From: Hydrogenovibrio thermophilus
GTDB taxonomy: Bacteria > Pseudomonadota > Gammaproteobacteria > Thiomicrospirales > Thiomicrospiraceae
NCBI RefSeq assembly: GCF_004028275.1
Contig: NZ_CP035033.1
Location: 248,001-312,000, forward strand
DNA length: 64,000 nt
Reading direction: 5' to 3'
In this document: in pieces, positions 16,707-28,873 of the stretch
Position numbering within the stretch: position 1 is the stretch's first letter
How the letters are laid out: each line of letters begins with the position of its first letter
The notes under the pieces: generated by a model
Database searches by the model: none
Told to the model about the DNA's origin: nothing
What the model saw: only the letters and a program-made list of their open reading frames with translations
Program-made: the position numbers and the translations under genes

Positions 16707-17300
16707 ATGGCATTACGCAACAGTCAAATCGCCTACGGCACGGTAGCGAAAACCCTGCATTGGGCAACGGCGCTTTTATTCCTGCTGGCCTATGTGGCCG
16801 TCTATTATCGGCAGTGGTTTACCGAACGGGATACGCCGGAAAACATCATCGCCATTCAACTGCATTTTTCAATCGGTATCAGCATCGGGGTGATTTTGAT
16901 TTTACGCCTGCTTTGGGTGTTGTATGACCGTAAACCCGATCCGGTTCCCGGTTCCGCTTTTGCACATTTGGCCGCCAAATCCGGGCACTGGCTGTTGTAT
17001 TTGATGATTGCGGTGATGGTGGTGACCGGCTATATGGGCACCGGCGCCAACACGCAATTCTTCTATTTGTTTGAGATTCCAAAATTTTCCGATACCTGGT
17101 TGTATACGAATGTGATTGAAGAATACTGGTTCGGCATCACCTTTAAAGAGTTTGAGAAACCGTTCGATTTTATTCATAAGGATATTGGTGGCGCACTGTT
17201 AGTGTGGATGCTGATTCTGGGTCACGCTTTGGCCGCGTTGTATCATCATTACGTGAAAAAAGACGATACGTTGAAGCGTATGACAACGCTGAAAAGTTGA
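16707..17300 (+). CDS. Cytochrome b561 family protein
   Basis: 197 aa integral membrane dihaem cytochrome, likely moving electrons between the quinone pool and periplasmic partners. Four hydrophobic segments carry His ligands: LHWATALLF (about residue 17), QLHFSIGISIG (about 52), KSGHWLLYLMIAVMVVTGY (about 94) and FIHKDIGGALLVWMLILGHALAALYHH (about 150-175). Strong ribosome site TTGGGAGAGC before the ATG. A terminator follows at 17350. Confidence 0.9.
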   Translation: MALRNSQIAYGTVAKTLHWATALLFLLAYVAVYYRQWFTERDTPENIIAIQLHFSIGISIGVILILRLLWVLYDRKPDPVPGSAFAHLAAKSGHWLLYLMIAVMVVTGYMGTGANTQFFYLFEIPKFSDTWLYTNVIEEYWFGITFKEFEKPFDFIHKDIGGALLVWMLILGHALAALYHHYVKKDDTLKRMTTLKS

Positions 17301-17349
17301 ATGAAATCAACTAGAGTATTCGTAAGCGATCATGGCATCGTTAAATCAG

Positions 17350-17377
17350 AAAAGGCCGCGCGATGAGCGGCTTTTTT
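17350..17377 (+). terminator. Terminator after cytochrome b561
   Basis: GCCGC (17355-17359) pairs with GCGGC (17367-17371), flanked by AAAA and TTTTTT. It separates the cytochrome gene from the MerR gene. Confidence 0.75.
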
Positions 17378-17414
17378 ACTGGGTTTTTGTGTTGTTGGTT
17401 TATTGAGTGAATCC

Positions 17415-17771
17415 ATGAATATCAAAGAATTTTCCCTGCAAGTCGGAGTCTGTCCGCATACCATTCGGTTTTATGAAAAAAACGGCGTGCTGTCCTCGGT
17501 GCAACGTTTGGCGAATGGTCACCGTCATTTCACCGACAAAGATGTCCGTTGGATGGAATTTGTACTGCGTCTAAAACACACCGGTATGCCGTTGGATAAA
17601 ATCCGTCACTATGCGGCGTTGAGGGAGCAAGGTAAAGACACCGTCGCACAGCGTCAGGCCCTGCTTGAAGAGCACGCACAAGACCTGTCCGAAAATATTG
17701 AACAGTTGCATACGCATTTGCAAAAACTCAACGACAAAATTGATTTGTACAAGCAAGACCTTGTGGATTGA
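17415..17771 (+). CDS. MerR family transcriptional regulator
   Basis: 118 aa from ATG 17415 (a TTG at 17403 would add four residues). N-terminal winged helix-turn-helix: NIKEFSLQVGVCPHTIRFYEKNGVL then RLANGHRHFTDKDVRWMEFV; C-terminal coiled coil from about residue 80. It resembles the AdhR/NmlR aldehyde-responsive group, including the MPLDKIRHYAALREQG segment. No metal-binding Cys cluster is seen at the C-terminus, which argues against a metal sensor. A matching operator lies directly downstream, in front of the next gene. Confidence 0.88.
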   Translation: MNIKEFSLQVGVCPHTIRFYEKNGVLSSVQRLANGHRHFTDKDVRWMEFVLRLKHTGMPLDKIRHYAALREQGKDTVAQRQALLEEHAQDLSENIEQLHTHLQKLNDKIDLYKQDLVD

Positions 17772-17833
17772 ATTCCAGCTTACCCGCCCAAAAAATACTG
17801 TTCTATTAACGTTTTAATCACGCTTTTTTTCGC

Positions 17834-17864
17834 TTGACTTAGAGTTAACTCTAAGTTGTAGACT
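17834..17864 (+). promoter_or_regulatory. MerR-type promoter and operator
   Basis: TTGACT (17834-17839) and TAGACT (17859-17864) are 19 bases apart, the stretched spacing typical of MerR-activated promoters. The spacer holds a perfect 20-base palindrome, ACTTAGAGTTAACTCTAAGT (17837-17856). It lies 31 bases before the Tat-signal gene at 17895. Confidence 0.9.
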
Positions 17865-17894
17865 GCTTGTGAACCCGACATCAGGAGCTTCACG

Positions 17895-18455
17895 ATGCCA
17901 GTCAAACCATCCATTCATGCCGTTACATTCAGTCGGCGTCATTTCATTCAATTGTCTGCGCTGGGCTGCGCATTTAGCGGCCCCGTTTCGTCTGTTTTCG
18001 CAGCCGAAAAAACCATTATTTCAAAACCGAAAGGAGAACAAACCATGACAACAACCGATACCGAACGCTTTCAACGCGGGCTTAAAAAACTGAAAGAAAT
18101 CGACGGCCAAGCCGGCGAAAACGTTATCCGCTCTTTGCAACAGGTAGCGCCCGATTTGGCGCGTTATACGATTGAATATCCCTTCGGAGACGTTTACAGC
18201 CGTCCCGGTTTGGATTTGAAATCACGGGAAATCGCCACCGTCGCCGCCTTAACGGCGATGGGAAATGCGGCACCCCAGCTCAAAGTGCACATTCATGCCG
18301 CGCTGAACGTGGGGTGTACCGTGACCGAGGTTATGGAAATCATTATCCAAATGTCGGTGTACGCCGGTTTTCCGGCCGCCTTGAATGGTGCCTTTGCGGC
18401 CGAAGAAGTGTTTTTGGAGCGAGGGTTGATTGAAAAGCCATCGTCCGAAACGTAA
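17895..18455 (+). CDS. Carboxymuconolactone decarboxylase-like protein with Tat signal
   Basis: 186 aa. Residues 70-180 match the carboxymuconolactone decarboxylase/AhpD-like fold (SREIATVAALTAMGNAAPQLKVHIHAAL, then MSVYAGFPAALNGAF). The AhpD CxxC pair is absent; only one Cys lies in this domain (NVGCTV). The N-terminus has a twin-arginine signal (SRRHFIQLSALG, cleavage near VFAAEK), so export is expected. A second strong ribosome site, AAGGAG at 18031-18036, precedes an in-frame ATG at 18045 (residue 51), which would make a cytoplasmic form. The MerR operator just upstream implies induction by that regulator, perhaps by reactive electrophiles. Confidence 0.85.
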   Translation: MPVKPSIHAVTFSRRHFIQLSALGCAFSGPVSSVFAAEKTIISKPKGEQTMTTTDTERFQRGLKKLKEIDGQAGENVIRSLQQVAPDLARYTIEYPFGDVYSRPGLDLKSREIATVAALTAMGNAAPQLKVHIHAALNVGCTVTEVMEIIIQMSVYAGFPAALNGAFAAEEVFLERGLIEKPSSET

Positions 18456-18482
18456 GCCTTAAAAATATTTCAAGCGCAAAGG

Positions 18483-19583
18483 TTAATCCTGTGGTGGCGA
18501 TAAAATCACATGCTGGCTTAACACATGCAAATCCCGCCAGGCCAGGCCAAATTCGGAGGTGTCGAACACCGCCATCATTCCGGCGCGGGCTTTCAGGCTG
18601 TCGGCGGCGTGCAGGCAATTTTGTACCAGCGTGACGCACTCGGTTTGCACTTGGGTGCGTAACGCTTCGTCAGGCGTCTGGCCGTGCTCGCAGGCTTGCC
18701 AAACCGCGTCGGCCAAGTCATACAATTGCGTGCGAGCGTGTTCAATTTGGGTTTGGGCTTGCTCAATGCATTGTTGAATGGCCGGTTGCTCCGCCAGCAC
18801 GCCGTCTTGGCCGTAGATGGTTTTGTGTTGCGCAAAGGCTTGATAGGCCTCCAGAGCATGTTGGGCGATGCCGACGGCGACACTGCCAAACGTTACGCTG
18901 GCGAGGGTTTCCAGCGGACAATGGAAAATCGGGTCATTCAAAATGGGGGTGTCTGCCAGCGAAAAGGTGAAATCGCGTGGTACGGTCACCTTTTCCACGC
19001 TGAAATCGTGGCTGCCGGTGGCTTTCATGCCGAAGGCCGACCAGGTGGAATGCACGGCCACCTCGGCGGCGGGAACGGCAATGGCGAGAATGTCTTCGGT
19101 GTCGTCCACTTTGCAATTGGCGGTGAACCAACTGGCATGGTGCGCGCCGCTGGCATAAGCCCAGCGGCCGGAGGCTTCAAAACCGTCTTTCATAAAACCG
19201 TTTTCTGCGGTTTTCGCCAGGCCTGACGGCATGCCGGAACCGGCGATGACCGCGTTTTCCGGTTCAAAAATTTCCCGCGCCGCCGCTTCCGCCATAAAGC
19301 CGGAAAACAAACCGCCGCCCGCGCCGATCATTACCAGCCAACCGGTGGCTCCGTCCGCGTAAGCGATTCGCTCAAACACCTTCAAAGCCGTTGGCAAGTC
19401 GGTCGCTTCGCCTTGATAGCATTTGGGAATAAACAAGCGGAAAAGGCGTTGTTTGAATAAGGCGGCCAAAACCGCGTCGGTGAGATGGCCCTGCCGTTCC
19501 GCGGTGGGCGCGTCGGCGCGAATCAGCGGCAGAAGCGTTTCAACCTGATTCAATAAGGCTTGAGCGTTTGGGTGTTTGCGCAT
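18483..19583 (-). CDS. Acyl-CoA dehydrogenase-like flavoprotein
   Basis: About 366 aa from ATG 19583; the frame also holds an upstream GTG at 19622. The fold is that of acyl-CoA dehydrogenases and their flavin monooxygenase relatives (HpaH/DszC group): LFRLFIPKCYQGE, GWLVMIGAGGG, ASGRWAYASGAHHASWF (about residues 130-150) and GSHDFSVEKVTVP. The catalytic Glu of true dehydrogenases is not evident. Function beyond an FAD- or FMN-dependent oxidoreductase cannot be given. It converges with the Tat-signal gene, separated by 27 bases. Confidence 0.75.
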   Translation of the reverse strand: MRKHPNAQALLNQVETLLPLIRADAPTAERQGHLTDAVLAALFKQRLFRLFIPKCYQGEATDLPTALKVFERIAYADGATGWLVMIGAGGGLFSGFMAEAAAREIFEPENAVIAGSGMPSGLAKTAENGFMKDGFEASGRWAYASGAHHASWFTANCKVDDTEDILAIAVPAAEVAVHSTWSAFGMKATGSHDFSVEKVTVPRDFTFSLADTPILNDPIFHCPLETLASVTFGSVAVGIAQHALEAYQAFAQHKTIYGQDGVLAEQPAIQQCIEQAQTQIEHARTQLYDLADAVWQACEHGQTPDEALRTQVQTECVTLVQNCLHAADSLKARAGMMAVFDTSEFGLAWRDLHVLSQHVILSPPQD

Positions 19584-19614
19584 GTTGGTTTGGCCGGTGT
19601 TTGACTCAAATGGA

Positions 19615-19638
19615 AAAATCACCAGGCCTGGTGATTTT
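19615..19638 (-). terminator. Perfect 24-base palindrome on the CCAGGCCTGG core
   Basis: Core at 19622-19631, arms AAAATCA and TGATTTT fully paired. It lies 6 bases beyond the stop of the small membrane protein gene and works as its terminator; it also overlaps the possible GTG start of the flavoprotein gene. Confidence 0.85.
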
Positions 19639-19643
19639 GAAGA

Positions 19644-19940
19644 TTATTTCGGCGCGTCTTCATTGCGGTTGCGCCACAGCTTGGACACCGCTTTGTCGCT
19701 GCCGAGAAACGCCACCACCAGGCAAATCAAGCCGATGACGGAAAACAGAATCACCGGAAACATGCCCGCAATTTGGTTGGCGAGAATGGAAAAGTACAAA
19801 CCGACAACGCCCAGTGTGATAAACAAAAAGCCCATTATCTTTAACACTTTGCGGTGCGATGGACTGTATTCATAATGCCCATCCGCGTTTTCCAATGGAT
19901 TGAGAATGGGGGAGAAGAGTTTTAGCAATAAATTTTTCAT
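19644..19940 (-). CDS. Small two-segment membrane protein
   Basis: 98 aa, not recognised. Two hydrophobic segments, about residues 34-54 (IMGFLFITLGVVGLYFSIL) and 58-80 (MFPVILFSVIGLICLVVAFL), with charged ends. The N-terminal 15 codons (KNLLLKLFSPILNP) are repeated in a truncated copy about 440 bases upstream at 20328-20381. It is followed by a perfect palindromic terminator. Confidence 0.72.
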   Translation of the reverse strand: MKNLLLKLFSPILNPLENADGHYEYSPSHRKVLKIMGFLFITLGVVGLYFSILANQIAGMFPVILFSVIGLICLVVAFLGSDKAVSKLWRNRNEDAPK

Positions 19941-20033
19941 GAGGTTGAGTTTAACGATTCGTGTAAAGCATGTCGATTGATTTTATTCGGCCATGTTCTT
20001 TTTTGACTAGGTTTGCCATCAGTCGTAAGCGTT

Positions 20034-20312
20034 TTATTTTAAAGAATAAGTGGTCTCGCCCTCTTTTTTACGAGCGATGACGACAATATCGTCCACTTCT
20101 TGGTAACTGCTTTGAATCCCCTGTTCACTGGTAAAGGTTTCCGTTTTGTAGGCAATACGGTGCCGGACTTCTTGTACGATGTAGTCATCAAAATCAATAT
20201 TGACAGTGTGATTCACCGAAGGCAAAGCCAGTGCATTTCTAATTTTGATGGTTTTTAGAAGGTGCGGGGGTTCTTGGTTATCAAATGTTTGGATGGTGTA
20301 ATGGATGGTCAT
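20034..20312 (-). CDS. Unknown small protein
   Basis: 92 aa, not recognised, no signal peptide or membrane segment. It contains alternating polar and hydrophobic stretches (VNIDFDDYIVQEVRHRIAY, DDIVVIARKKEGETTYSL) suggesting a beta-rich fold. It sits between the small membrane protein and its truncated copy, in a more AT-rich patch than its surroundings, so it may have arrived with the neighbouring lipoprotein gene. Confidence 0.6.
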   Translation of the reverse strand: MTIHYTIQTFDNQEPPHLLKTIKIRNALALPSVNHTVNIDFDDYIVQEVRHRIAYKTETFTSEQGIQSSYQEVDDIVVIARKKEGETTYSLK

Positions 20313-20327
20313 TGAGCATGCCTTGCT

Positions 20328-20381
20328 TTATCCCAAAGGATTAAGAATAGGAGAGGAGAGTTTTAGGAAGAAATTTTTCAT
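20328..20381 (-). pseudogene. Truncated duplicate of the 19644-19940 gene start
   Basis: Reading from ATG 20381 gives 17 residues (KNFFLKLSSPILNPLG after the Met) and a stop at 20328-20330. Thirteen of the first 16 residues equal the start of the small membrane protein, and the DNA similarity continues into the bases upstream of both ATGs. It looks like the remnant left by a partial duplication. Confidence 0.65.
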
Positions 20382-20419
20382 ACTATTGAACTTAACTAGT
20401 CTGATTTAGCTTGTCATTG

Positions 20420-21166
20420 TTAATTTAAATATTTAAGGACTTTGTATTTAAGTCCAGTATTAGAAGCATCGATGATTTCAAAAATTGCCCCCTTGTAGCC
20501 TATTTTCTTATCAGACGATATGTCATACGTAATTGTTTGGTTAAAGGCTGGACGAATATAATCTTTATTAAACTCTCGATATTCTAGCTGAATAGAACTA
20601 CCACTTTTCCCAACATATATTAATTCTCGCCTAAAATCATTAGGCACTTTGTTTTTGATAGTTATTTTTTCGTATTTTATTTTTTTACCTATTGGTTCAA
20701 CGATAGTTTTGGTTGATATAAAAAACAGCGAATCCCCTTTAGATTTGTTTGGAGAAATAACAACTCCACCGTCATATGTGCCTGCGTGTCCACTAGCAGA
20801 GACCCATTGGCTTACAGAGTTGTTTCGAATGTAATATATTCCATCTAGCCCGCTACCATAAATTTTGAACTCACCAGGATGAATTGTGTAGTTTTGGACA
20901 AAACCGTTGTACCTGCCATTAATATTTATTTTATCGGATAGTTTTATACCTTTGGTTTCTTCAACTTTATAAGAATGTATCAGTGAATCTCCGACACTAA
21001 TTTGTGTGACCTCGCCTAAATGAGGTAAGTTCACCTTATCAGCTTTATTATTTTTCCCAATCGTATAGCTTATGACAGCTTCTTTGCCGGTGTCTTTTAC
21101 TCCGGAAAGGCAGCCTGATAAGGAAAAACTCATCACAAGAATTAATAATAGTGGTGATAGGTTCAT
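20420..21166 (-). CDS. Putative lipoprotein of unknown function
   Basis: About 248 aa from ATG 21166 (an in-frame ATG at 21220 adds 18 residues). A lipoprotein signal is clear: LLLILVMSFSLSGC, with Cys as the lipidated residue. The rest is beta-rich and Lys/Asn/Ile-rich. Base composition and codon use are much more AT-rich than in neighbouring genes (many AAT, ATA, TTA codons), a sign of horizontal transfer. No family recognised; metH follows at some distance on the same strand. Confidence 0.75.
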   Translation of the reverse strand: MNLSPLLLILVMSFSLSGCLSGVKDTGKEAVISYTIGKNNKADKVNLPHLGEVTQISVGDSLIHSYKVEETKGIKLSDKININGRYNGFVQNYTIHPGEFKIYGSGLDGIYYIRNNSVSQWVSASGHAGTYDGGVVISPNKSKGDSLFFISTKTIVEPIGKKIKYEKITIKNKVPNDFRRELIYVGKSGSSIQLEYREFNKDYIRPAFNQTITYDISSDKKIGYKGAIFEIIDASNTGLKYKVLKYLN

Positions 21167-21316
21167 GTTAATTCCCTTAAAAATAGATAAAAATACTAAT
21201 ATAAAACAAAAATATATCAAATTTTTCCAGTTCTTGGCTAAAGGGTTTTAACCATTCAATATTTCGCTTTCGATTTGATGATAGAGCTTGATATAAAGAG
21301 TGTTTAAATCATCTTT

Positions 21317-25027
<3,711 letters not shown>

Positions 25028-25134
25028 AGATAAAACCATTCTGTCTGTCAAAAATATAAGAACCGTGTATTTTAACTCAATAAGCCGTTGACATCAGGCG
25101 TAATTTTGGCGGGTTAAACCTTGAGTAAAAATGC

Positions 25135-25144
25135 TCAGGCCTGG
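25135..25144. repeat. Variant palindrome TCAGGCCTGG between metH and gluQ
   Basis: Nine of ten bases match the core, with AAAA before and GGTTTT after, as in the terminator copies. It is in the divergent intergenic region, where a terminator has no obvious use. Confidence 0.7.
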
Positions 25145-25227
25145 TGGTTTTCAGGTTTTTCGAGGGCGGGCGTCACGCGGAACGATAGAACATTCACTTG
25201 CCGGGAATCGTCGGTTAAGATAACGGT

Positions 25228-26187
25228 ATGAGTATCGACCCAACTTCCACAACATCGAAATCGCCCACGGCACCGCAAAAAATGCAAAAAGTGGTGGGGC
25301 GCTTTGCGCCGACGCCCAGCGGGCCGTTGCATTTCGGTTCTTTGATTGCGGCGACGGCGAGTTATTTGAATGCCAAATCGCAGGGTGGTGAGTGGCGTTT
25401 GCGGATTGACGATATCGATGGGCCGCGCGTGGCGCCCGGCGCGTGTGAAAGCATTGTCAAAACACTGGAAGCTTATGGTTTTGAATGGGACGGCCCGGAA
25501 GTCTATCAGTCCGAACGGGATGCGATTTACCAGCAGGCATTGGATGCGTTGAACGAATCGGGGCGGTTGTATGTGTGCGGTTGTAGCCGCAAACAGTTGC
25601 AGAAACGGCAGCCGGAAACGCCGTGGTTATACGATGCTTATTGTCGCCACGACGCTGTGAAACCGGATGTTGAGGCCATGCAGCCGGAAGCTGCCTGGCG
25701 GTTTCAACCGGATGGCGGACGTTTGTGTTTTGACGATGCCGTGCAAGGGCCGCAGTGTTTGGAAGTGGCCGCCGAGTTGGGCGATTTTGTGGTCAAGCGG
25801 GCGGATGGCGTGATCGGTTACCATCTGGCCTGCGCGGTGGACGACATTGAAATGGGCATGACCGAAGTGGTGCGGGGAGCGGATTTGCTCACCAGCAGCT
25901 TTGCCCAACAATCCATTATGCTGGCGTTAGGGCACGAACCGCCGCATTATGCACATCACCCGTTGGTGACCAATCGCGAAGGCATTAAACTCAGCAAAAA
26001 AAGCCGCGCGCCGGCGATCCGAAGAGACGAGGCCGCCGAAACCCTACGCGCCGCCCTGACGTTTTTGAACCATTCCCCACCGAAAGAACTGAACACCCTG
26101 ATTCCGCTTTGGGATTGGGCGGTGGAGAACTGGCGGTTATTAAAGGTCAAAGACGTCGTGTCACAAAAGAACGGTTTACAAGATTAG
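25228..26187 (+). CDS. gluQ: GluQ, glutamyl-Q tRNA(Asp) synthetase
   Basis: 319 aa. Attaches glutamate to queuosine in tRNA(Asp). It is a shortened GluRS: GRFAPTPSGPLHFGSL (HIGH-like region, about residue 24), RIDDIDGPR, zinc-binding YVCGCSRKQ with a later YDAYCRHD, and KLSKKS (KMSKS-like, about 252); the anticodon-binding domain is absent. A later ATG at 25282 would remove an 18-residue Ser/Thr-rich leader and start at the usual family position; neither start has a strong ribosome site. Confidence 0.92.
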   Translation: MSIDPTSTTSKSPTAPQKMQKVVGRFAPTPSGPLHFGSLIAATASYLNAKSQGGEWRLRIDDIDGPRVAPGACESIVKTLEAYGFEWDGPEVYQSERDAIYQQALDALNESGRLYVCGCSRKQLQKRQPETPWLYDAYCRHDAVKPDVEAMQPEAAWRFQPDGGRLCFDDAVQGPQCLEVAAELGDFVVKRADGVIGYHLACAVDDIEMGMTEVVRGADLLTSSFAQQSIMLALGHEPPHYAHHPLVTNREGIKLSKKSRAPAIRRDEAAETLRAALTFLNHSPPKELNTLIPLWDWAVENWRLLKVKDVVSQKNGLQD

Positions 26188-26198
26188 ATCCAATCATC

Positions 26199-26224
26199 GG
26201 AAATGACCAGGCCTGGCCATTTCC
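26199..26224. terminator. Convergent-gene hairpin on the CCAGGCCTGG core
   Basis: Core 26207-26216 within a 26-base inverted repeat, arms GGAAATG and CATTTCC, one mismatched pair next to the core. It stands between the ends of gluQ (plus) and the REC-GGDEF gene (minus) and could terminate both. Confidence 0.7.
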
Positions 26225-26241
26225 CGTTATGGTCATTTCCT

Positions 26242-27486
26242 TTAAAACGCCACCGACAGTTTGTTTCGTCCGCTTTCCTTGGATTGGTATAGGGCTTTGT
26301 CGGCTTGGCTGATGGCGTCGTCGAGGGTGTCGCCGGAGTAGGTGATGCCTTGGCTGATGGTGAAACGTACGCCGGTTTGGTTTTCGGATTCGGTTTCGAT
26401 GGTTTGGCGCAGGGTTTCACAGAGGGCTTCGATTTCGCTGGTGTCTTCCACCTGGCCCAGTACACAGAATTCTTCCCCGCCGAAACGGGCGACCAAATAA
26501 TCGGAGAAGGTGTCTTGGATGCAATTGGCGGTGAAGATAATCGCTTCATCGCCTTTTTGGTGCCCGTAGGTGTCGTTGACGTTTTTGAAGTGATCAATGT
26601 CACCCATTAGGGTGAAGAAATATTGGCCTTGGGCTTTGATGTCGGTGAACTGTTGGCCGCCCTTGTGGAAAAAGAAGCGGCGGTTATAGAGCCCGGTTAG
26701 GCCGTCGGTTTGGGAGATGTGTTCGATTTCCTTGAAGGTTTCGGCCTGTTCGATGTTCTGGTTGACGCGCACGTAGAATTCTTCGGGGGTGAAGTTGGTG
26801 TTGAAGAAGTCGTTGACGCCGTATTTCATCAATTTGATGGCGGAGGAGATGTTTTCGCTGTCTTCGCAGGAAATAATCGGCAACTGGCTTTGCGAATAAC
26901 GGTTGCGGATGTTTTTGGTGAAGTCGAAGGTGTTGTTGTTGATGACGTTTTGGGCGCTGTCCAGCAGAATCAGACTGGGTAAGGCTTCTTTCAGGTCGGC
27001 GTCCATCTCCGAGCAGCTTTCGTAAAGCCGCACTTGAAAGCGGTGGTTGCGAAGCATGCCAAGCAGTTTGGAGCTGTAACGCGATCCGCAGCTAAGCATC
27101 CATACCATGCGCTGGGCGTTTTTATACAGCCGGTCGGTAATTTGTACCGCATAGCGGATGGAGGACAAACTGTCTTTGATGACGTAGTCCGCGACCTTGA
27201 GGCGGAACATTTCTTCGCGGGTTTCTTCTTTATACGAGGCGGTGAGCACTACGGTGGTGATGTGGTGGTGCTTTAAGTATTCGATGACTTCGCCATTGTA
27301 GGAGTCGGGCAATTGCAAATCGCTTAAACAGACGGCGACCTCGATTCCGCTTTCAATCAAGTCTTTGGCTTCCGCCAGCGAGTGGCAGGTGTGGATGGTC
27401 AGCGGTGTCAGTTTTTGAAGTTCGGTTTTCAATAAACTCGCCATTGAGGGTTGATCCTCAATGATCAGGAAACATTCGTTCGTCAT
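26242..27486 (-). CDS. REC-GGDEF diguanylate cyclase
   Basis: About 414 aa from ATG 27486 (the frame continues to 27591, but the receiver domain begins right after this ATG). First receiver domain: FLIIEDQPSM and CLSDLQLPDS with the phosphoacceptor Asp about residue 54. A second, receiver-like segment (LILLDSAQN, about 175) seems degenerate. The GGDEF domain (about 255-410) has DGLTGLYNRRFFF and the active signature RFGGEEF, so it should synthesise c-di-GMP. Cytoplasmic response regulator with no kinase gene beside it. Confidence 0.9.
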   Translation of the reverse strand: MTNECFLIIEDQPSMASLLKTELQKLTPLTIHTCHSLAEAKDLIESGIEVAVCLSDLQLPDSYNGEVIEYLKHHHITTVVLTASYKEETREEMFRLKVADYVIKDSLSSIRYAVQITDRLYKNAQRMVWMLSCGSRYSSKLLGMLRNHRFQVRLYESCSEMDADLKEALPSLILLDSAQNVINNNTFDFTKNIRNRYSQSQLPIISCEDSENISSAIKLMKYGVNDFFNTNFTPEEFYVRVNQNIEQAETFKEIEHISQTDGLTGLYNRRFFFHKGGQQFTDIKAQGQYFFTLMGDIDHFKNVNDTYGHQKGDEAIIFTANCIQDTFSDYLVARFGGEEFCVLGQVEDTSEIEALCETLRQTIETESENQTGVRFTISQGITYSGDTLDDAISQADKALYQSKESGRNKLSVAF

Positions 27487-27745
27487 GGTGGTTGAGTGCA
27501 AAAGTTGTTTAATATCATTATTGTATTTGTGCGTATGAAACCTTACATGATTTTTTTGTGACGGGGTAAGTTTTTTTGAATAAATAACCACTTTGAGTGT
27601 GACTATTTGATTAAGGCATTGTTTCAGGGCCGCTTTTAAGGGCGATTGGTGATATACTTCGCAAAAAAATCATTTATTAAACACCTTCTACAAAGAAGGG
27701 AGTGATTTTGACATTTCTATTTTTGAATGCCCTGGATAACCCTGA

Positions 27746-28873
27746 ATGCTCTGCGATGTTTTTCCCGAACGCTACCAAACGCAGCTGGACGAAAAAGTTG
27801 ACCGTTTAACGGCGTTATTGCCAAAATCCGAACCGATGACGGTGTTTGCGTCCCGCCCGGCCAATTACCGTGCCCGTGCCGAATTCCGCGTGTGGCATGA
27901 AGGCGACCGCACCGATTACATCATGTTCGATCCCGACACCAAGGAAAAGGTGGCGATTGAATCCTGCCCGATGGCGCTGGAAAGCATTGCCAATTTAATG
28001 CCGCGCCTGATGGCGGAAATCGTGCGGCAGCCTGCCTTGCGGACCAAGTTGTTTCAAGTCGATTTTCTGGCCACTTTGAGTGGCGAAATGCTGGTGACCT
28101 TGATTTACCGCCGGCCGTTACAGCAAAAAAACGGGGGTCAGACGAAAACCGACCAGGCCTGGCTGGAAGCGGCGCAAGCCCTGCGAAAAACCTTGCCGAT
28201 TACGCATATTATCGGCCGGGCACGGAAGCAAAAGGTGTGCTTGGATCAGGACTTCGTTATCGAACGTTTGCAGGTGGATGAACAGTCGTTTGTTTATCAG
28301 CAGGTGGAAAACAGTTTTACTCAGCCGAACGCCGAAATGGCGCAAAATATGTTGCATTGGGGGCGCAAAATGGCCGCGCTGGCCAACCCGGACCAATCCA
28401 AAGATTTGATCGAGTTGTATTGCGGTAACGGGCATTTTTCGATTGCGCTGGCGTCGCATTTCAATCAAGTGTTGGCGACGGAGATTTCCAAAACTTCGGT
28501 GGCGTCGGCGGAATTCAATATTGACGCGAACCGCACGGACAATGTGCGGGTTGTGAAAATGGCGGCGGAAGAAATTTCCGCCGCACTGGAAGGCCAGCGG
28601 GCCTTTTTTCGTCTTAAGGATGTGGATTTGAAGTCGTATGACTTTAATACCATTTTCGTGGACCCGCCGCGATCGGGGCTGGACGATTTGACGCGCAAAA
28701 TGGTGACGGAGTTTGAGCATATTCTGTATATCTCCTGCAACCCGGAAACCCTGGCGCGGGATTTGGCGGACATTGGCCGTACTCATGACGTGGTCGAAAC
28801 CGCTCTGTTTGATCAATTCCCTTACACCCATCATATTGAAAGCGGTGTATATCTAAAAAGGAAAGCCAAATGA
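27746..28873 (+). CDS. trmA: TrmA, tRNA (uracil-5-)-methyltransferase
   Basis: 375 aa, family length. Makes m5U54 in the T-loop of tRNAs. Motifs: [14 protein letters not shown] (SAM binding, about residue 222), [10 protein letters not shown] (about 310) and [12 protein letters not shown] with the catalytic Cys (about 335). The frame upstream of the ATG is blocked by a stop at 27743, so this start is secure even though the ribosome site is weak. Overlaps the next gene by ATGA. Contains one dispersed palindrome (DQAW). Confidence 0.95.
   Translation: MLCDVFPERYQTQLDEKVDRLTALLPKSEPMTVFASRPANYRARAEFRVWHEGDRTDYIMFDPDTKEKVAIESCPMALESIANLMPRLMAEIVRQPALRTKLFQVDFLATLSGEMLVTLIYRRPLQQKNGGQTKTDQAWLEAAQALRKTLPITHIIGRARKQKVCLDQDFVIERLQVDEQSFVYQQVENSFTQPNAEMAQNMLHWGRKMAALANPDQSKDLIELYCGNGHFSIALASHFNQVLATEISKTSVASAEFNIDANRTDNVRVVKMAAEEISAALEGQRAFFRLKDVDLKSYDFNTIFVDPPRSGLDDLTRKMVTEFEHILYISCNPETLARDLADIGRTHDVVETALFDQFPYTHHIESGVYLKRKAK
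28153..28162. repeat. CCAGGCCTGG palindrome inside trmA
   Basis: Exact copy, CAG GCC TGG (Q-A-W), preceded by a GAAAACC stretch. Confidence 0.9.

Noticed and set aside
25028-25227. Possible cobalamin riboswitch before metH
   Set aside because: I could not find the B12-box-like conserved segment or the expected length of leader; only a variant palindrome and weak promoter-like sequence are present.
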